Assembly: GCA_001603505.1 (NCBI GenBank)
Contig: LUZC01000023.1
Span: 1-64,000 of the forward strand
Reading direction: 5' to 3'
Length of the DNA: 64,000 nucleotides
Origin: Bacteroidales bacterium Bact_11
GTDB lineage: Bacteria > Bacteroidota > Bacteroidia > Bacteroidales > UBA932
Positions 8,325-16,540 of the stretch are shown in pieces. The position numbers and the translations under genes were made by a program. The notes beneath the pieces are model-generated. The model had not been told where the DNA came from, made no database searches, and saw nothing but the letters and a program-made list of their open reading frames with translations. Position 1 is the stretch's first letter, and each line of letters starts with the position of its first letter.

Positions 8325-9077
8325 ATGCGGTTCTTCGTTCAGCTTTCCTACGACGGGAGTCCATTCTGCGGTTGGCAGTTCCAGCCCAATGTGCCTTCCG
8401 TCCAGGCCGAAGTGGAACGGGCACTCTCGATTGTATTTGGGGAACCTGTGACCGTGGTCGGAGCCGGGCGGACAGATACCGGCGTGAATGCGCGCCATTA
8501 CATCGCGCATTTTGACGTTTCTGTCTGGCCGGACGAAGAAACCGCCCGACTCTTGCGCAAATTAAATGCCATTCTGCCTTCCGCCATTGTGGCAGAAGCG
8601 TTCTACCGGGTGGCAGACAATGCGCATGCGCGTTTCGACGCCGTCAGCCGCACCTATCGCTACTACATCCATACCGACAAAGACCCTTTCATCCGCCACT
8701 CCTGCCGTTGCTGGTACGATTTCGACGTGGACGCCATGAACCGGGCGGCGCAGGTGCTGCTGGGCACCCATGATTTCTCGAGTTTCGAGAAGACGGGCGG
8801 CGCCAACAAGACGTCGATCTGCACGGTAACAGAGGCCCGCTGGGAGGCGACCGACGCTCACCACCTGGTGTTCACCATCACGGCCGACCGCTTCCTCCGC
8901 AACATGGTGCGGGCTACGGTCGGCACGCTTTTGGAAGTAGGTAGGGGCCGGCAGACGCCCGAATGGGTGGCCGAGGTGCTGGAAGTCCGCGACCGGTGCC
9001 AGGCAGGTCAGTCGGTCATCGGGGAAGCCCTCTTCCTGACGGAGATCCGCTACCCGTATCCATTGCTAACAATTTAA
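8325..9077 (+). CDS. truA: tRNA pseudouridine(38-40) synthase TruA
   Basis: The protein has 250 residues, the usual family length. The catalytic motif GAGRTDTGVNA with the essential aspartate at position 51 is present. TruA converts uridines 38-40 of the tRNA anticodon arm to pseudouridine. The gene is the first of a seven-gene plus-strand run with gaps of 3-13 bases, reaching exbB after 11 bases. The start ATG at 8325 is preceded by an AT-rich leader with a TAnnTTTG box. Confidence 0.96.
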   Translation: MRFFVQLSYDGSPFCGWQFQPNVPSVQAEVERALSIVFGEPVTVVGAGRTDTGVNARHYIAHFDVSVWPDEETARLLRKLNAILPSAIVAEAFYRVADNAHARFDAVSRTYRYYIHTDKDPFIRHSCRCWYDFDVDAMNRAAQVLLGTHDFSSFEKTGGANKTSICTVTEARWEATDAHHLVFTITADRFLRNMVRATVGTLLEVGRGRQTPEWVAEVLEVRDRCQAGQSVIGEALFLTEIRYPYPLLTI

Positions 9078-9088
9078 AAACGTATCAT

Positions 9089-9790
9089 ATGCTTCTTACA
9101 TTTCTCCAAGCCGCCGTCGAAGCCGTCGAGGTGGCTCCCGTTCAGGAAGAACTCTCCTTTTCGCTGATCAGCATGGCTGCCAAGGGTGGCTGGCTGATGC
9201 TGGTGCTGCTGGCGCTTTCCATCGTGGCCATCTATATCTTCGGCAAGAAGTGGTGGGCTATCAGCCAGGCCGGCAAAATCGACAAGAACTTTATCAAGGA
9301 TGTTGACAACTACCTGATGGAGGGGAAAGTGCGTTCCGCGCGCGAACTGTGCAGGCGCAGCGACACGGCTATCGCCCGAATGATCGGGAAAGGCGTCGAG
9401 CGTATCGACAAGCCGCTGGCCGACATCCGCATTGCCGTCGAAAACGTGGCCAATGTGGAAGTCGCGAAACTCGAGAAGGGCCTGCCTGCCCTGGCTACCA
9501 TCGCCGGCGGCGCGCCGATGATCGGTTTCCTTGGAACGGTGATAGGCATGGTGCAGGCCTTCTTCAACATGGCGCAGGCCGGCAACAACATCGATATCAC
9601 ACTGCTTTCAGGCGGTATCTACACAGCGATGATCACCACGGTCGGTGGTCTGATCGTGGGCATTCTGGCCTACTTCGCCTACAACTTCCTCACATCGAAA
9701 GTGACGTCGCTGGTTGCCAAGATGGAAGCCGCTTCCATTGAATTCCTCGATGCGGCGCAGGCACGCAAGGAAGCCAAAAACCAGGAGTAA
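9089..9790 (+). CDS. exbB: ExbB/TolQ/MotA-family proton channel subunit
   Basis: The protein has 233 residues. Membrane helices are at about 33-53, 137-158 and 175-197. The conserved core GGAPMIGFLGTVIGMVQAF is present. Together with ExbD it would form the proton-driven motor that energises TonB-dependent outer-membrane transport. I use the ATG at 9089, 11 bases after truA. A longer in-frame extension to 8963 overlaps truA and has no family resemblance. exbD follows after 3 bases and tonB after that, which fixes the function as a Ton system rather than a flagellar or Tol motor. Confidence 0.93.
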   Translation: MLLTFLQAAVEAVEVAPVQEELSFSLISMAAKGGWLMLVLLALSIVAIYIFGKKWWAISQAGKIDKNFIKDVDNYLMEGKVRSARELCRRSDTAIARMIGKGVERIDKPLADIRIAVENVANVEVAKLEKGLPALATIAGGAPMIGFLGTVIGMVQAFFNMAQAGNNIDITLLSGGIYTAMITTVGGLIVGILAYFAYNFLTSKVTSLVAKMEAASIEFLDAAQARKEAKNQE

Positions 9791-9793
9791 GCC

Positions 9794-10207
9794 ATGGCTA
9801 TCAAGCGAAATACGAAGGTAAATCCGGCTTTCTCGATGTCGTCGATGACCGACATCGTGTTCCTGCTGCTGATCTTCTTCCTCGTCACATCCACGCTGGT
9901 CAACCCCAACGCACTCAAGCTCCTGCTGCCCAAGAGCACAGGTCAGGTGGCGGCAAAGGCCACGGTCAGCGTGTCGGTCAAGCACTATCCCGAGGAAAAC
10001 CGTGTGACCTACCACATCAACGGCAGCCAGCGTCCCGTGGCATTCAGCCAGATTGAGCCGGAACTCCAGGAGCTCCTCCAGTTCGAGGACGATCCCACCT
10101 TCTCGATCTACGCCGACGAGACGGTGCCCGTGAAAGAAGTGGTGGCGCTGATGAACATCGCCAAGCGTAACCACTACAAAGTCATTATGGCGACATCGCC
10201 GGAATAA
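9794..10207 (+). CDS. exbD: ExbD/TolR-family biopolymer transport protein
   Basis: The protein has 137 residues. There is a short cytoplasmic N-terminus, then one membrane helix with the conserved aspartate of the motif SMTDIVFLLLIFFL (Asp20), then a periplasmic domain. The aspartate carries protons in the ExbB-ExbD motor. It starts 3 bases after exbB and is followed by a tonB-like gene after 13 bases. Confidence 0.93.
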   Translation: MAIKRNTKVNPAFSMSSMTDIVFLLLIFFLVTSTLVNPNALKLLLPKSTGQVAAKATVSVSVKHYPEENRVTYHINGSQRPVAFSQIEPELQELLQFEDDPTFSIYADETVPVKEVVALMNIAKRNHYKVIMATSPE

Positions 10208-10220
10208 TACAGGGCAGACC

Positions 10221-10955
10221 ATGCATCGCGCAGACTGGATCGGACTCGGGCTGACGGTAGTGTTTCACGCACTGCTACTGACGCTCTGTTTCTCATCCGG
10301 TCTGAAATACATCTATCCGCCGCCGCAGGAGCAGGCCATCCTGATGGAGTTCCCGGAAGAGCCCCTGCCCGAACTGGTGGAAGTGGGCACGCAGCCGCGC
10401 TCCGAGACGCCCAATCCGGAAACGGAGCCGGTGCTGGTCAAGCGTGCGGACGCTCCGGTGGAAGGACACAAGGTCAATGAGGCCCCCGAAGCCGCGGTCG
10501 GTGACGACGGCGACGTGGAAGTGGCCGAACCGAAGCACGAGATCGACCGTCGGGCGCTCTTCCCGTCGGCCGCCAACAACAAGAAAGATACGGTAGCGCC
10601 GCAAACCTCCTCGCAGCCCTCCACACGTTTCGATGAAGGCCATGCCAGCGGCAATACCCTGGCCGACGCCAGCGACGGTGAACCTTCGGCGCGGCTGGCC
10701 GGCCGTACGGTGGTAGGATCGCTGCTGCTGCCGTCCTACGGTGTCCAGAAGTCGGGCCGGGTGGTCGTGCGCATCATGGTCGACCGCGAGGGCAACGTCA
10801 CCGACGCCATCCCCGGCATCGAGGGGACTACGGTCCAGGACCGTTCGCTGTGGTCGGCCGCCAAACAGGCTGCGCTTCAGGCGCATTTCAACGCAAATCC
10901 CAAGGCGCCCGTCCTGCAGGAGGGCACCATCACCTACATTTTTAAATTGAAATAA
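10221..10955 (+). CDS. tonB: TonB-like energy transducer
   Basis: The protein has 244 residues. One N-terminal membrane helix (about 6-27) is followed by a long acidic, Pro/Glu-rich linker (about 35-150) and a C-terminal domain with VVVRIMVDREGNV and the ending ITYIFKLK, typical of TonB C-terminal domains in Bacteroidota. It would span the periplasm and transmit ExbBD energy to outer-membrane receptors. Its position directly after exbB and exbD supports this. The receptor it serves is not obvious; the barrel protein at 26128-27876 is one candidate but lies far away. Confidence 0.88.
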   Translation: MHRADWIGLGLTVVFHALLLTLCFSSGLKYIYPPPQEQAILMEFPEEPLPELVEVGTQPRSETPNPETEPVLVKRADAPVEGHKVNEAPEAAVGDDGDVEVAEPKHEIDRRALFPSAANNKKDTVAPQTSSQPSTRFDEGHASGNTLADASDGEPSARLAGRTVVGSLLLPSYGVQKSGRVVVRIMVDREGNVTDAIPGIEGTTVQDRSLWSAAKQAALQAHFNANPKAPVLQEGTITYIFKLK

Positions 10956-10959
10956 GTTC

Positions 10960-12183
10960 ATGCAGAGGGTAGTCATTACGGGAATGGGCATCTGGTCGTG
11001 CCTGGGAACCACGCTCGACGAAGTACGGGATTCATTGTATGCCGGACGGTCGGGCATCATCCTCGACCCGGTCCGAAAGGAGATGGGATTCCGCTCGGGA
11101 CTTACGTCCCTTGTGCCGCTCCCCGATCTGAAGAAGGAATTGCCGCGTTCGCAGCGCGTGTATATGCCCGAACCGGCACAGTATGCCTATTGCGCCACGC
11201 GCGACGCCCTGCAGGCGGCGGGCATCGACCAGGATTTTCTCAATACCCATGAAGTAGGCTTGCTCTACGGCAACGACAGCACCGCCGACGCCGTGTACAA
11301 GACCATCCAGAAAATCGTGGAGAAGCGCGATACGATGCTCTGCGGCAGCGGTGCCATCTTCCAGTCGATGAACTCCACGGTGACGATGAACCTGGGCGTG
11401 ATCTTCTCGCTCAAGGGCATCAACCTCACGGTTTCCGGCGCCTGCGCCAGCGGTTCCCACGCCATTGGGTTGGGTGCCCTGCTCATCCAGAACGGGCTGC
11501 AGGAGATTGTGGTGTGCGGCGGCGCCCAGGAAGTGAATCCGGCGGCGGTCGGCTCGTTCGACGGCATTTCGGCCTTTTCCACGCGGGAAGACGATCCCAC
11601 GGCGGCCAGCCGTCCGTTCGATCGCGACCGTGACGGGCTGGTGCCGGGCGGCGGCGCAGCCACCGTCATCCTCGAAAGCTACGAATCGGCCGTGCGCCGC
11701 GGTGTGCCTATCCTGGCGGAAGTGCTGGGCTATGGCTTTTCTGCCAACGGCGACCATATTTCCTCGCCCAATGTCGACGGCCCCACGCGTTCGCTGGAGA
11801 TGGCGGTCCGGCGCTCCGGACTGGACATCCGGGAGATCGGGTATATCAACGCTCACGCCACATCCACGCATGTGGGCGACGCCAACGAAGCCAAGGCGCT
11901 GCTGCGCGTGTTCGGCGACCGCACGGTTCCCGTGACTTCCACCAAATCGCAGACGGGCCACGAAATGTGGATGGCCGGCGCTTCGGAGGTCGTGTATTCG
12001 ATGCTGATGATGAAGGGCGGCTTCATCGCGGGCAACATCAATTACGAGCATCCCGACGAAGATTCGGAGCACCTGCTCATCCCGGCTACGACCATCGAGC
12101 GGCACTTCGACGTTTTCCTCTCCAATTCCTTCGGATTCGGCGGCACCAATTCTACCCTTGTCATCCGGAACTTGCCTGAATAA
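10960..12183 (+). CDS. Beta-ketoacyl-[ACP] synthase (FabB/FabF-like)
   Basis: The protein has 407 residues and a full thiolase fold. The nucleophile is Cys162 in SGACASGSHAIG, and the two histidines are His299 in NAHATSTHVGD and His334 in KSQTGHEMWMAG. This Cys-His-His set marks a condensing elongation enzyme. It starts 4 bases after tonB. There is no acyl carrier protein, reductase or dehydratase nearby, so it is an orphan copy and may supplement fatty-acid or specialised lipid elongation. Its place in a TonB operon is unexplained. Confidence 0.9.
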   Translation: MQRVVITGMGIWSCLGTTLDEVRDSLYAGRSGIILDPVRKEMGFRSGLTSLVPLPDLKKELPRSQRVYMPEPAQYAYCATRDALQAAGIDQDFLNTHEVGLLYGNDSTADAVYKTIQKIVEKRDTMLCGSGAIFQSMNSTVTMNLGVIFSLKGINLTVSGACASGSHAIGLGALLIQNGLQEIVVCGGAQEVNPAAVGSFDGISAFSTREDDPTAASRPFDRDRDGLVPGGGAATVILESYESAVRRGVPILAEVLGYGFSANGDHISSPNVDGPTRSLEMAVRRSGLDIREIGYINAHATSTHVGDANEAKALLRVFGDRTVPVTSTKSQTGHEMWMAGASEVVYSMLMMKGGFIAGNINYEHPDEDSEHLLIPATTIERHFDVFLSNSFGFGGTNSTLVIRNLPE

Positions 12184-12193
12184 TCCTCCGCGC

Positions 12194-12613
12194 ATGATTC
12201 CCCATCCTATTCCCGATACCGTGGCCCTCGAGGCCGAACTTGTCGGTGCCGTGAAGGCCGGTTTTCCTTCGCCTGCGGAAGACGCCCGTGAGAAACTCGA
12301 TCTGGTGAAGCTGTTGGTACGCCACAACGCGTCCACTTTTTTCTTCCGGATCGACGGTGTGTCGATGGTCGATGCCGACATGGACGAGGGCGACATCATC
12401 ATCGTCGACCGTTCCGTGGAGCCCTACAACGACTGCAAGGCCGTATGCTTCATCGACGGGGAATACACGGTCAAGCGGGTGGAAATCGGGGAGAACGGTG
12501 CGGTGCTGCTGCCCTGCAACGAGCACAACGACAAGTACCGGCCGATTCCCGTGGGTCCCGACAACGATTTCCTGATCTGGGGCGTGGTGACCTACGTCAT
12601 CAAGAAAGTCTAG
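12194..12613 (+). CDS. umuD: UmuD-like S24 autoprotease subunit of DNA polymerase V
   Basis: The protein has 139 residues. An Ala22-Gly23 cleavage site lies in VKAGFPSPAED, the catalytic serine is Ser57 in DGVSMVDADM and the lysine is Lys94 in YTVKRV. The spacing matches E. coli UmuD (24/25, 60, 97). RecA-stimulated self-cleavage would activate it as partner of UmuC for translesion synthesis. The start ATG at 12194 lies 10 bases after the ketoacyl synthase, and umuC follows after 12 bases. I see no promoter or operator of its own. Confidence 0.93.
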   Translation: MIPHPIPDTVALEAELVGAVKAGFPSPAEDAREKLDLVKLLVRHNASTFFFRIDGVSMVDADMDEGDIIIVDRSVEPYNDCKAVCFIDGEYTVKRVEIGENGAVLLPCNEHNDKYRPIPVGPDNDFLIWGVVTYVIKKV

Positions 12614-12625
12614 CGTCGCCTCCCG

Positions 12626-13891
12626 ATGTTCGCCTTGGCCGACTGCAACAATTTCTTCGTGTCCTGCGAACGGGTGTTCCGTCCCGATCTGGAAGGGAAG
12701 CCTGTCATCGTGCTGAGCAACAACGACGGCTGTGCCGTGGCCCGCTCCAACGAGGCCAAGGCGCTGGGCATCAAGATGGGAGAACCCTATTTTAAAATCC
12801 GGCCCATCGTGGAACAACATGGCGTAAAGGTTTTTTCGTCGAATTATGCCCTGTATGGCGACATGTCGCGGCGGGTACATGCCGTGCTGCGGGATTTTGC
12901 CCCTGCGGTGGAGCAGTATTCCATCGATGAATCGTTCCTCGACTTGCGCGGTATGATGATTGCCGATCTCGATGCGTATGCGAAAGAGATTTCCGCGTCC
13001 TGTCGGCACCTGACGGGCATTCCTGTTTCGGTGGGCATTGCGCCCACCAAGACGCTGGCCAAGATCGCCTCAAAACTCTGCAAGAAATTCCCCAGGCTCC
13101 GCGGCGGCTGCTATATGCACCGGCCGCAGGACATCGAAAAGGTGCTTTGCACCTACCCGGTGGAGGATGTATGGGGCATCGGACGGCGATCCGCTAAAAA
13201 GCTTTCCGCAATGGGAATCACCACGGCGTGGCAGTTCGCGCAACTGAAAGAATATGAGGTGTGCAAGTCGTTTGCCTTGCCGGGTTGGCGCACCTGGAAA
13301 GAATTGCACGGGGAGCCGAGCGTGGACTTTGAAGACCAGATGGAACCCCGCCAGTCGCTCTGCGTGTCACGCAGTTTCGCCCACGAACTGACCGATGTGC
13401 GGGATCTTTGCGCACAAGTGGCCACCTTTGCCGAAAGTGCGGTAAGGAAACTGCGGAAACAGGGGTCACTGGTCCTCGAAATGGCGGTGTTCGCCATGAC
13501 CAACCGTTTTCACGAAAACGATCCGCAGGCTTTCTCCAGCGAGCTGGTCGTGTTTCCCGACGGGACCGATGATCACGCAACGCTCGTGGCAGCTGCTTCG
13601 GAAGCGGTGCGAGCGTTGTTCGACAAGCGGTTTTCCTACAAGAAAGCAGGGGTGATCTTCACACGGATGGCCCAGCGCGATGGTTTCCAGCGGGCGCTGT
13701 TTCGTGATGCAGAAGCCGATGATCGACAGGAGCGGCTGTCCCGTGCGCTGGACTCCCTGGCATCGGAGTATGGTCCCGGGACGGTGCTGTTCGGCGTACA
13801 GGGCGATGGCAGGGTGTGGATGGCGCAGGAGAACCGCTCCCCGCAATACACCACACGCTGGTCCGACATTCCTACAGCCTCCGTGAAATAA
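12626..13891 (+). CDS. umuC: UmuC, Y-family DNA polymerase V catalytic subunit
   Basis: The protein has 421 residues. It begins [18 protein letters not shown] with the first metal-binding aspartate (Asp6), and carries SIDESFLDL with the second acidic pair. The finger, palm, helix-hairpin-helix ([11 protein letters not shown]) and little-finger regions are all present, so it is full length. With UmuD it would copy damaged templates at low fidelity. It is the last gene of the truA operon and ends 22 bases before the convergent carbonic anhydrase gene. Confidence 0.96.
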   Translation: MFALADCNNFFVSCERVFRPDLEGKPVIVLSNNDGCAVARSNEAKALGIKMGEPYFKIRPIVEQHGVKVFSSNYALYGDMSRRVHAVLRDFAPAVEQYSIDESFLDLRGMMIADLDAYAKEISASCRHLTGIPVSVGIAPTKTLAKIASKLCKKFPRLRGGCYMHRPQDIEKVLCTYPVEDVWGIGRRSAKKLSAMGITTAWQFAQLKEYEVCKSFALPGWRTWKELHGEPSVDFEDQMEPRQSLCVSRSFAHELTDVRDLCAQVATFAESAVRKLRKQGSLVLEMAVFAMTNRFHENDPQAFSSELVVFPDGTDDHATLVAAASEAVRALFDKRFSYKKAGVIFTRMAQRDGFQRALFRDAEADDRQERLSRALDSLASEYGPGTVLFGVQGDGRVWMAQENRSPQYTTRWSDIPTASVK

Positions 13892-13913
13892 AACGGAAGG
13901 GCTGGAGGAGGAG

Positions 13914-14462
13914 TTACTCGATTTCAGTGAGGGCTCCCGTCACGGAGTCGATGATGAAGCCGCGGACGGAGAGACCGTCGGGCATCAGCGGATGTTCCCT
14001 GATGGCGGCGACGGTACGGCGGACGGAGGCTTCCGTGTCGTGGAATCCTTCCAGCCAGGCCGTCAGGTCGATTCCGCCTGCTTCGACGGCGGCGAGCGTT
14101 TCCGGGGCGATGCCCCGCTCCAGCATGGCCTCTCGCAGGTGTGCATAGCACATGTGGCAGGCGCCGCAGGCGGAATGGTGGATCACCATGACTTCTTCCA
14201 CACCCAGTTCATACACCGCCACGACCAGACTTCGCATGACCGAATCGTACGGGCCGGGGATGATGCCGCCTGCGTTCTTGATGATCTTGGCGTCGCCGTT
14301 GGCCAGGCCCAGTGCCTCCTGGAGGAGCACCGAAAGACGCGTGTCCATGCAGCTGACTACCGCCAGCTTCTTGTCGGGGTACTTGTCGGTGATGTGGGGC
14401 TCGTAGGATTTGGCGGCAACGAAGTTGCGATTGAATGCGAGAATCTGTTCTATGGAGGTCAT
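13914..14462 (-). CDS. Beta-class carbonic anhydrase
   Basis: The protein has 182 residues. The zinc ligands are visible: Cys38 in SCMDTRL (with the Asp40-Arg42 dyad), and His96 and Cys99 in HHSACGAC. It interconverts carbon dioxide and bicarbonate, feeding carboxylation in anaerobes. I use the ATG at 14462; a TTG two codons upstream lies in the poly-T of a terminator. The gene begins directly after the terminator of tRNA-Leu and has no TAnnTTTG box of its own. Confidence 0.93.
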   Translation of the reverse strand: MTSIEQILAFNRNFVAAKSYEPHITDKYPDKKLAVVSCMDTRLSVLLQEALGLANGDAKIIKNAGGIIPGPYDSVMRSLVVAVYELGVEEVMVIHHSACGACHMCYAHLREAMLERGIAPETLAAVEAGGIDLTAWLEGFHDTEASVRRTVAAIREHPLMPDGLSVRGFIIDSVTGALTEIE

Positions 14463-14466
14463 TTGC

Positions 14467-14496
14467 AAAAAAACCGCTGATTGTTCAGCGGTTTTT
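14467..14496 (-). terminator. Intrinsic terminator of tRNA-Leu
   Basis: A perfect hairpin of CCGCTGA (14474-14480) and TCAGCGG (14485-14491) with a 4-base loop is flanked by seven A and five T, so it can work on either strand. On the minus strand it follows tRNA-Leu and ends 4 bases before the carbonic anhydrase ATG. Confidence 0.75.
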
Positions 14497-14499
14497 GTG

Positions 14500-14585
14500 T
14501 GCCCAGGACAAGACTCGAACTTGCACGCCCTAAAGCGGGCACCAGCCCCTCAAGCTGGCGTGTCTACCAATTTCACCACCTGGGC
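14500..14585 (-). tRNA. tRNA-Leu (anticodon GAG)
   Basis: An 86-base cloverleaf can be drawn with acceptor stem GCCCAGG/CCTGGGC, anticodon loop TTGAGGG (anticodon GAG), a long class II variable arm and the T-loop GTTCGAGTC. The 3' CCA is not encoded. The long variable arm and anticodon agree on leucine. Confidence 0.95.
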
Positions 14586-14601
14586 AGAGTGTTTGGGACT
14601 G

Positions 14602-14609
14602 CAAATATA
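14602..14609 (-). promoter_or_regulatory. -7 box of tRNA-Leu
   Basis: The minus strand reads TATATTTG followed by CAGTCCC, 16 bases before the tRNA 5' end. The same extended sequence precedes tRNA-Val. Confidence 0.7.
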
Positions 14610-14620
14610 CATCTTTTTTC

Positions 14621-14628
14621 TAACTTTG
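14621..14628 (+). promoter_or_regulatory. -7 box of ubiE/menG
   Basis: TAACTTTG lies 8 bases before the ATG at 14637, so the mRNA should have almost no leader. Confidence 0.6.
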
Positions 14629-14636
14629 TACCGGAA

Positions 14637-15341
14637 ATGGCGAAAAAATTAGATAAGAGCGCGAAGAACATATCGGGAATGTTCGACTCGATCGCTGGCA
14701 ACTACGACCGCGTGAACCACGACATGTCGCTGGGTATCGACCGCCGCTGGCGCCGGCGTTTCGTTGGGGCGATCGCCCGTTCGCTGGACGTGGAATCGCC
14801 AGTCGTTCTGGATCTTGCCTGTGGCACCGGAGACTTGACAAAAGCCATGGCGGAACGTGGCTGGCAGGTTACGGGACTTGATATTTCAGAAGAGATGATG
14901 GCGTTGGGAAAGGCCAAGTGCGGCCACCTTCATCCACAGCCCGTTTTCGTAACGGGATCGGCCGAGCAGATTCCCTTTGCCGACGCCTCCTTCGATGCCG
15001 TAACCATCGCATTCGGCCTCCGCAATTTCGACCATCGCGCCCATTGCCTGACAGAGATCCGTCGCGTCCTCAAGCCGGGCGGCCAGCTCGCCGTACTGGA
15101 GTTCGCCGTGCCGCGCAATCGAATCTGGCGAAATATATACCTCCTTTATTTCAAGCGGTCCATGCATCTCGCCGGCCAGCTCATCGGCCGTGCCGACGCC
15201 TACGGCTACTTGGTCGATTCCGTGCTTTCGTTCCCGTGCTACGAAGCCCTCTGTGCAGAAATGATTGCCGCCGGTTTCCACAATCCCCGATACGCCGCCT
15301 ATTCCGGCGGCATCGCCGTGGGTTATTTTTCATCGATTTAA
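14637..15341 (+). CDS. ubiE: Demethylmenaquinone methyltransferase (UbiE/MenG)
   Basis: The protein has 234 residues. The SAM-binding motif DLACGTGDLT, the downstream EEMMALGKAK and the family signature SFDAVTIAFGLRN are present. It would add the ring methyl group that turns demethylmenaquinone into menaquinone, the respiratory quinone of Bacteroidota. The start ATG at 14637 follows a TAACTTTG box by 8 bases; the in-frame extension to 14481 runs antisense through the tRNA and is rejected. An aldo-keto reductase gene follows after 6 bases. Confidence 0.95.
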   Translation: MAKKLDKSAKNISGMFDSIAGNYDRVNHDMSLGIDRRWRRRFVGAIARSLDVESPVVLDLACGTGDLTKAMAERGWQVTGLDISEEMMALGKAKCGHLHPQPVFVTGSAEQIPFADASFDAVTIAFGLRNFDHRAHCLTEIRRVLKPGGQLAVLEFAVPRNRIWRNIYLLYFKRSMHLAGQLIGRADAYGYLVDSVLSFPCYEALCAEMIAAGFHNPRYAAYSGGIAVGYFSSI

Positions 15342-15347
15342 CGGGCC

Positions 15348-16532
15348 ATGCAATACAGGAAAGACAAAAACGGCAATCCCCTGTCCGTGCTCGGATACGG
15401 CTGCATGCGTTTCACGCGGAAGGGAGGTGGCATCGACATCGACAAGGCGGAGCAGGAAATCATGGCCGCCATCCGTGGCGGCGTCAACTATTTTGACACG
15501 GCGTTCATCTATCCCGGCAGCGAAGTGGCGCTTGGGGAAATCCTGGAGCGCAACGGCGTCCGCGACAAGGTCAACATCGCCACAAAACTCCCGCAATACC
15601 TTATTCAGCACGGTAGCGCCTTTGACCGCTACTTCAATGAGGAACTCAAACGCTTGCGCACGGACCACGTCGATTACTATCTGTTACACCAGATGTCCGA
15701 TTTCGCCCAGTGGGAGAAACTGCAGCGCCTTGGAATCGAGGATTGGATCGCAGAGAAAAAATATATTGGAGCCATCCGCAACATCGGCTTTTCCTACCAC
15801 GGGACTTCTGCCCATTTCCTGAAAATCCTGGCTGCTTACGACTGGGATTTCTGCCAGATCCAGTACAATTATCGCGATGAACACACCCAGGCGGGTGTCA
15901 TTGGACTCAGGGCGGCGGCCGAGCGGGGTATTCCGGTCGTAATCATGGAGCCGCTCCGGGGAGGGAAACTGGTAAATCTGCTGCCCGATGCCGCCAAGAA
16001 GGTTATTGCCGGAAATGAAAGGGGATGGATGCCGGCCGAATGGGCCTTCCGATGGCTCTACAATCAACCGGAAGTGACGGTCGTACTCTCGGGTATGAAC
16101 TCGCTCGAAATGGTGGCGGAGAACCTCCGGACCGCATCAGAAGCGCGCGTCGGCGAATTCTCCGAGAAGGATTTCGCGCTGATCCGACAGGTTAACGAAG
16201 AGATCCGGCGGAAGGAGAAAGTGGGCTGCACCGGCTGCGGCTACTGTATGCCGTGCCCGCACGGCGTGGACATCCCCACGACCTTCCGTTGCTATAACAC
16301 GATGTTTTGCGAATCGAGGCCGTCCGGAAGGTTCCAATATGCCCAGTCCGTCAGTTTTGCGCGGGAGCCCGCCTTCGCCACGCAATGCGTCGGCTGCGGC
16401 AAATGCGAGAGGTATTGTCCACAGGGAATCCCCATCCGCCAGATGCTGAAAGAAGCCGACAAGGCGCTCCGCCCCCTCCGCTACCGCATCTTCACCGCTC
16501 TCTACCGCAGGATGGTGTTCCGCCGAGGCTGA
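15348..16532 (+). CDS. Aldo/keto reductase with C-terminal ferredoxin-type domain
   Basis: The protein has 394 residues. An aldo-keto reductase barrel (about 1-280) has the active-site set YFDTAFIY, the lysine in NIATKLP and the histidine in YYLLHQM. The C-terminus adds two cysteine clusters, CTGCGYCMPC and CVGCGKCERYCPQGI, which look like [4Fe-4S] sites. Such Fe-S fusions are common in anaerobic gut bacteria but their substrates are mostly unknown. The gene lies 6 bases after ubiE and is probably co-transcribed. It ends 8 bases from the convergent guaA. Confidence 0.92.
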   Translation: MQYRKDKNGNPLSVLGYGCMRFTRKGGGIDIDKAEQEIMAAIRGGVNYFDTAFIYPGSEVALGEILERNGVRDKVNIATKLPQYLIQHGSAFDRYFNEELKRLRTDHVDYYLLHQMSDFAQWEKLQRLGIEDWIAEKKYIGAIRNIGFSYHGTSAHFLKILAAYDWDFCQIQYNYRDEHTQAGVIGLRAAAERGIPVVIMEPLRGGKLVNLLPDAAKKVIAGNERGWMPAEWAFRWLYNQPEVTVVLSGMNSLEMVAENLRTASEARVGEFSEKDFALIRQVNEEIRRKEKVGCTGCGYCMPCPHGVDIPTTFRCYNTMFCESRPSGRFQYAQSVSFAREPAFATQCVGCGKCERYCPQGIPIRQMLKEADKALRPLRYRIFTALYRRMVFRRG

Positions 16533-16540
16533 GCCCGCCA

